From Anaerorudis sp964444915 (GTDB taxonomy: Bacteria > Bacteroidota > Bacteroidia > Bacteroidales > Dysgonomonadaceae): DNA of 5,071 nt. Location: positions 1 to 5,071 of the forward strand of contig CAYUIY010000114.1 of the NCBI GenBank assembly GCA_964444915.1, given 5' to 3'. Below are positions 5,058 to 5,071 of this stretch, piece after piece. Positions within the stretch are counted from its first letter, which is position 1, and each line of letters opens with the position of its first letter. The translations under genes and the position numbers were made by a program. The notes under the pieces were generated by a model that was not told the origin of the DNA, did no database searches, and worked only from the letters and a program-made list of their open reading frames with translations.

Positions 5058-5071
5058 TTGTCCTACCAGGA
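5058..5071 (-). tRNA. 3' end of a tRNA gene, probably tRNA-Gln (partial)
   Basis: Read on the minus strand the window edge gives T-CCTGG-TAGGACA-A: the last T-loop base, the 3' half of the T stem, the 3' half of the acceptor stem and discriminator A73. The following bases are CAA, so CCA is not encoded. From memory this end matches Bacteroidales tRNA-Gln(TTG), which has acceptor TGTCCTA/TAGGACA. The anticodon lies outside the window, so the amino acid is an inference. The strong terminator directly downstream supports a tRNA gene end. Confidence 0.65.

Overview
The window looks like chromosomal DNA from a member of the Bacteroidetes, most likely order Bacteroidales. This rests on protein character (the TadA, biotin ligase and iron-alcohol-dehydrogenase sequences have the wording I associate with Bacteroides/Parabacteroides-type genomes), on a moderately AT-rich composition, on a TAnnTTTG-type promoter element before tadA, and on the absence of clear Shine-Dalgarno sequences. 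No database was searched.

Minus strand, 3546 down to 1: a compact co-directional run, read in the order adh fragment - yraN - birA - pyrH - frr - rsgA. The gaps are 13, 31, 6, 42 and 69 bp, so it is probably one transcription unit. It encodes an UPF0102/YraN nuclease-fold protein, a monofunctional biotin-protein ligase, UMP kinase, ribosome recycling factor and the 30S-assembly GTPase RsgA, whose C-terminus is cut by the window edge. pyrH-frr is a widely conserved pair; frr and rsgA both act on ribosomes, in recycling and small-subunit maturation. The unusual part is the head of the run: the first ~47-50 codons of an iron-containing alcohol dehydrogenase, then an abrupt change to unrelated codons and a stop 13 bp before yraN. 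I read this as a truncated gene remnant.

Middle, 3547-4373: about 830 bp between divergent units with no convincing gene. The half next to the adh fragment holds a cluster of palindromic units built on the core CCGTCGGATTTTCCGACG in both orientations, plus another long imperfect inverted repeat. The half next to tadA holds a spaced direct repeat TTTGCAAAT-N3-TGTGA, whose downstream copy overlaps a good -7 promoter element.

Plus strand, 4374-4823: tadA, the tRNA adenosine-34 deaminase, transcribed alone and away from the operon. Right edge, 5026-5071: a strong intrinsic terminator read on the minus strand, followed at the very edge by the 3' end of a minus-strand tRNA gene (probably tRNA-Gln), so tadA and this tRNA converge.

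Most of the window is ordinary housekeeping. I do not see an undescribed multi-gene system. The items worth a second look are the truncated adh gene heading the operon, the palindrome cluster and the paired TTTGCAAAT elements.
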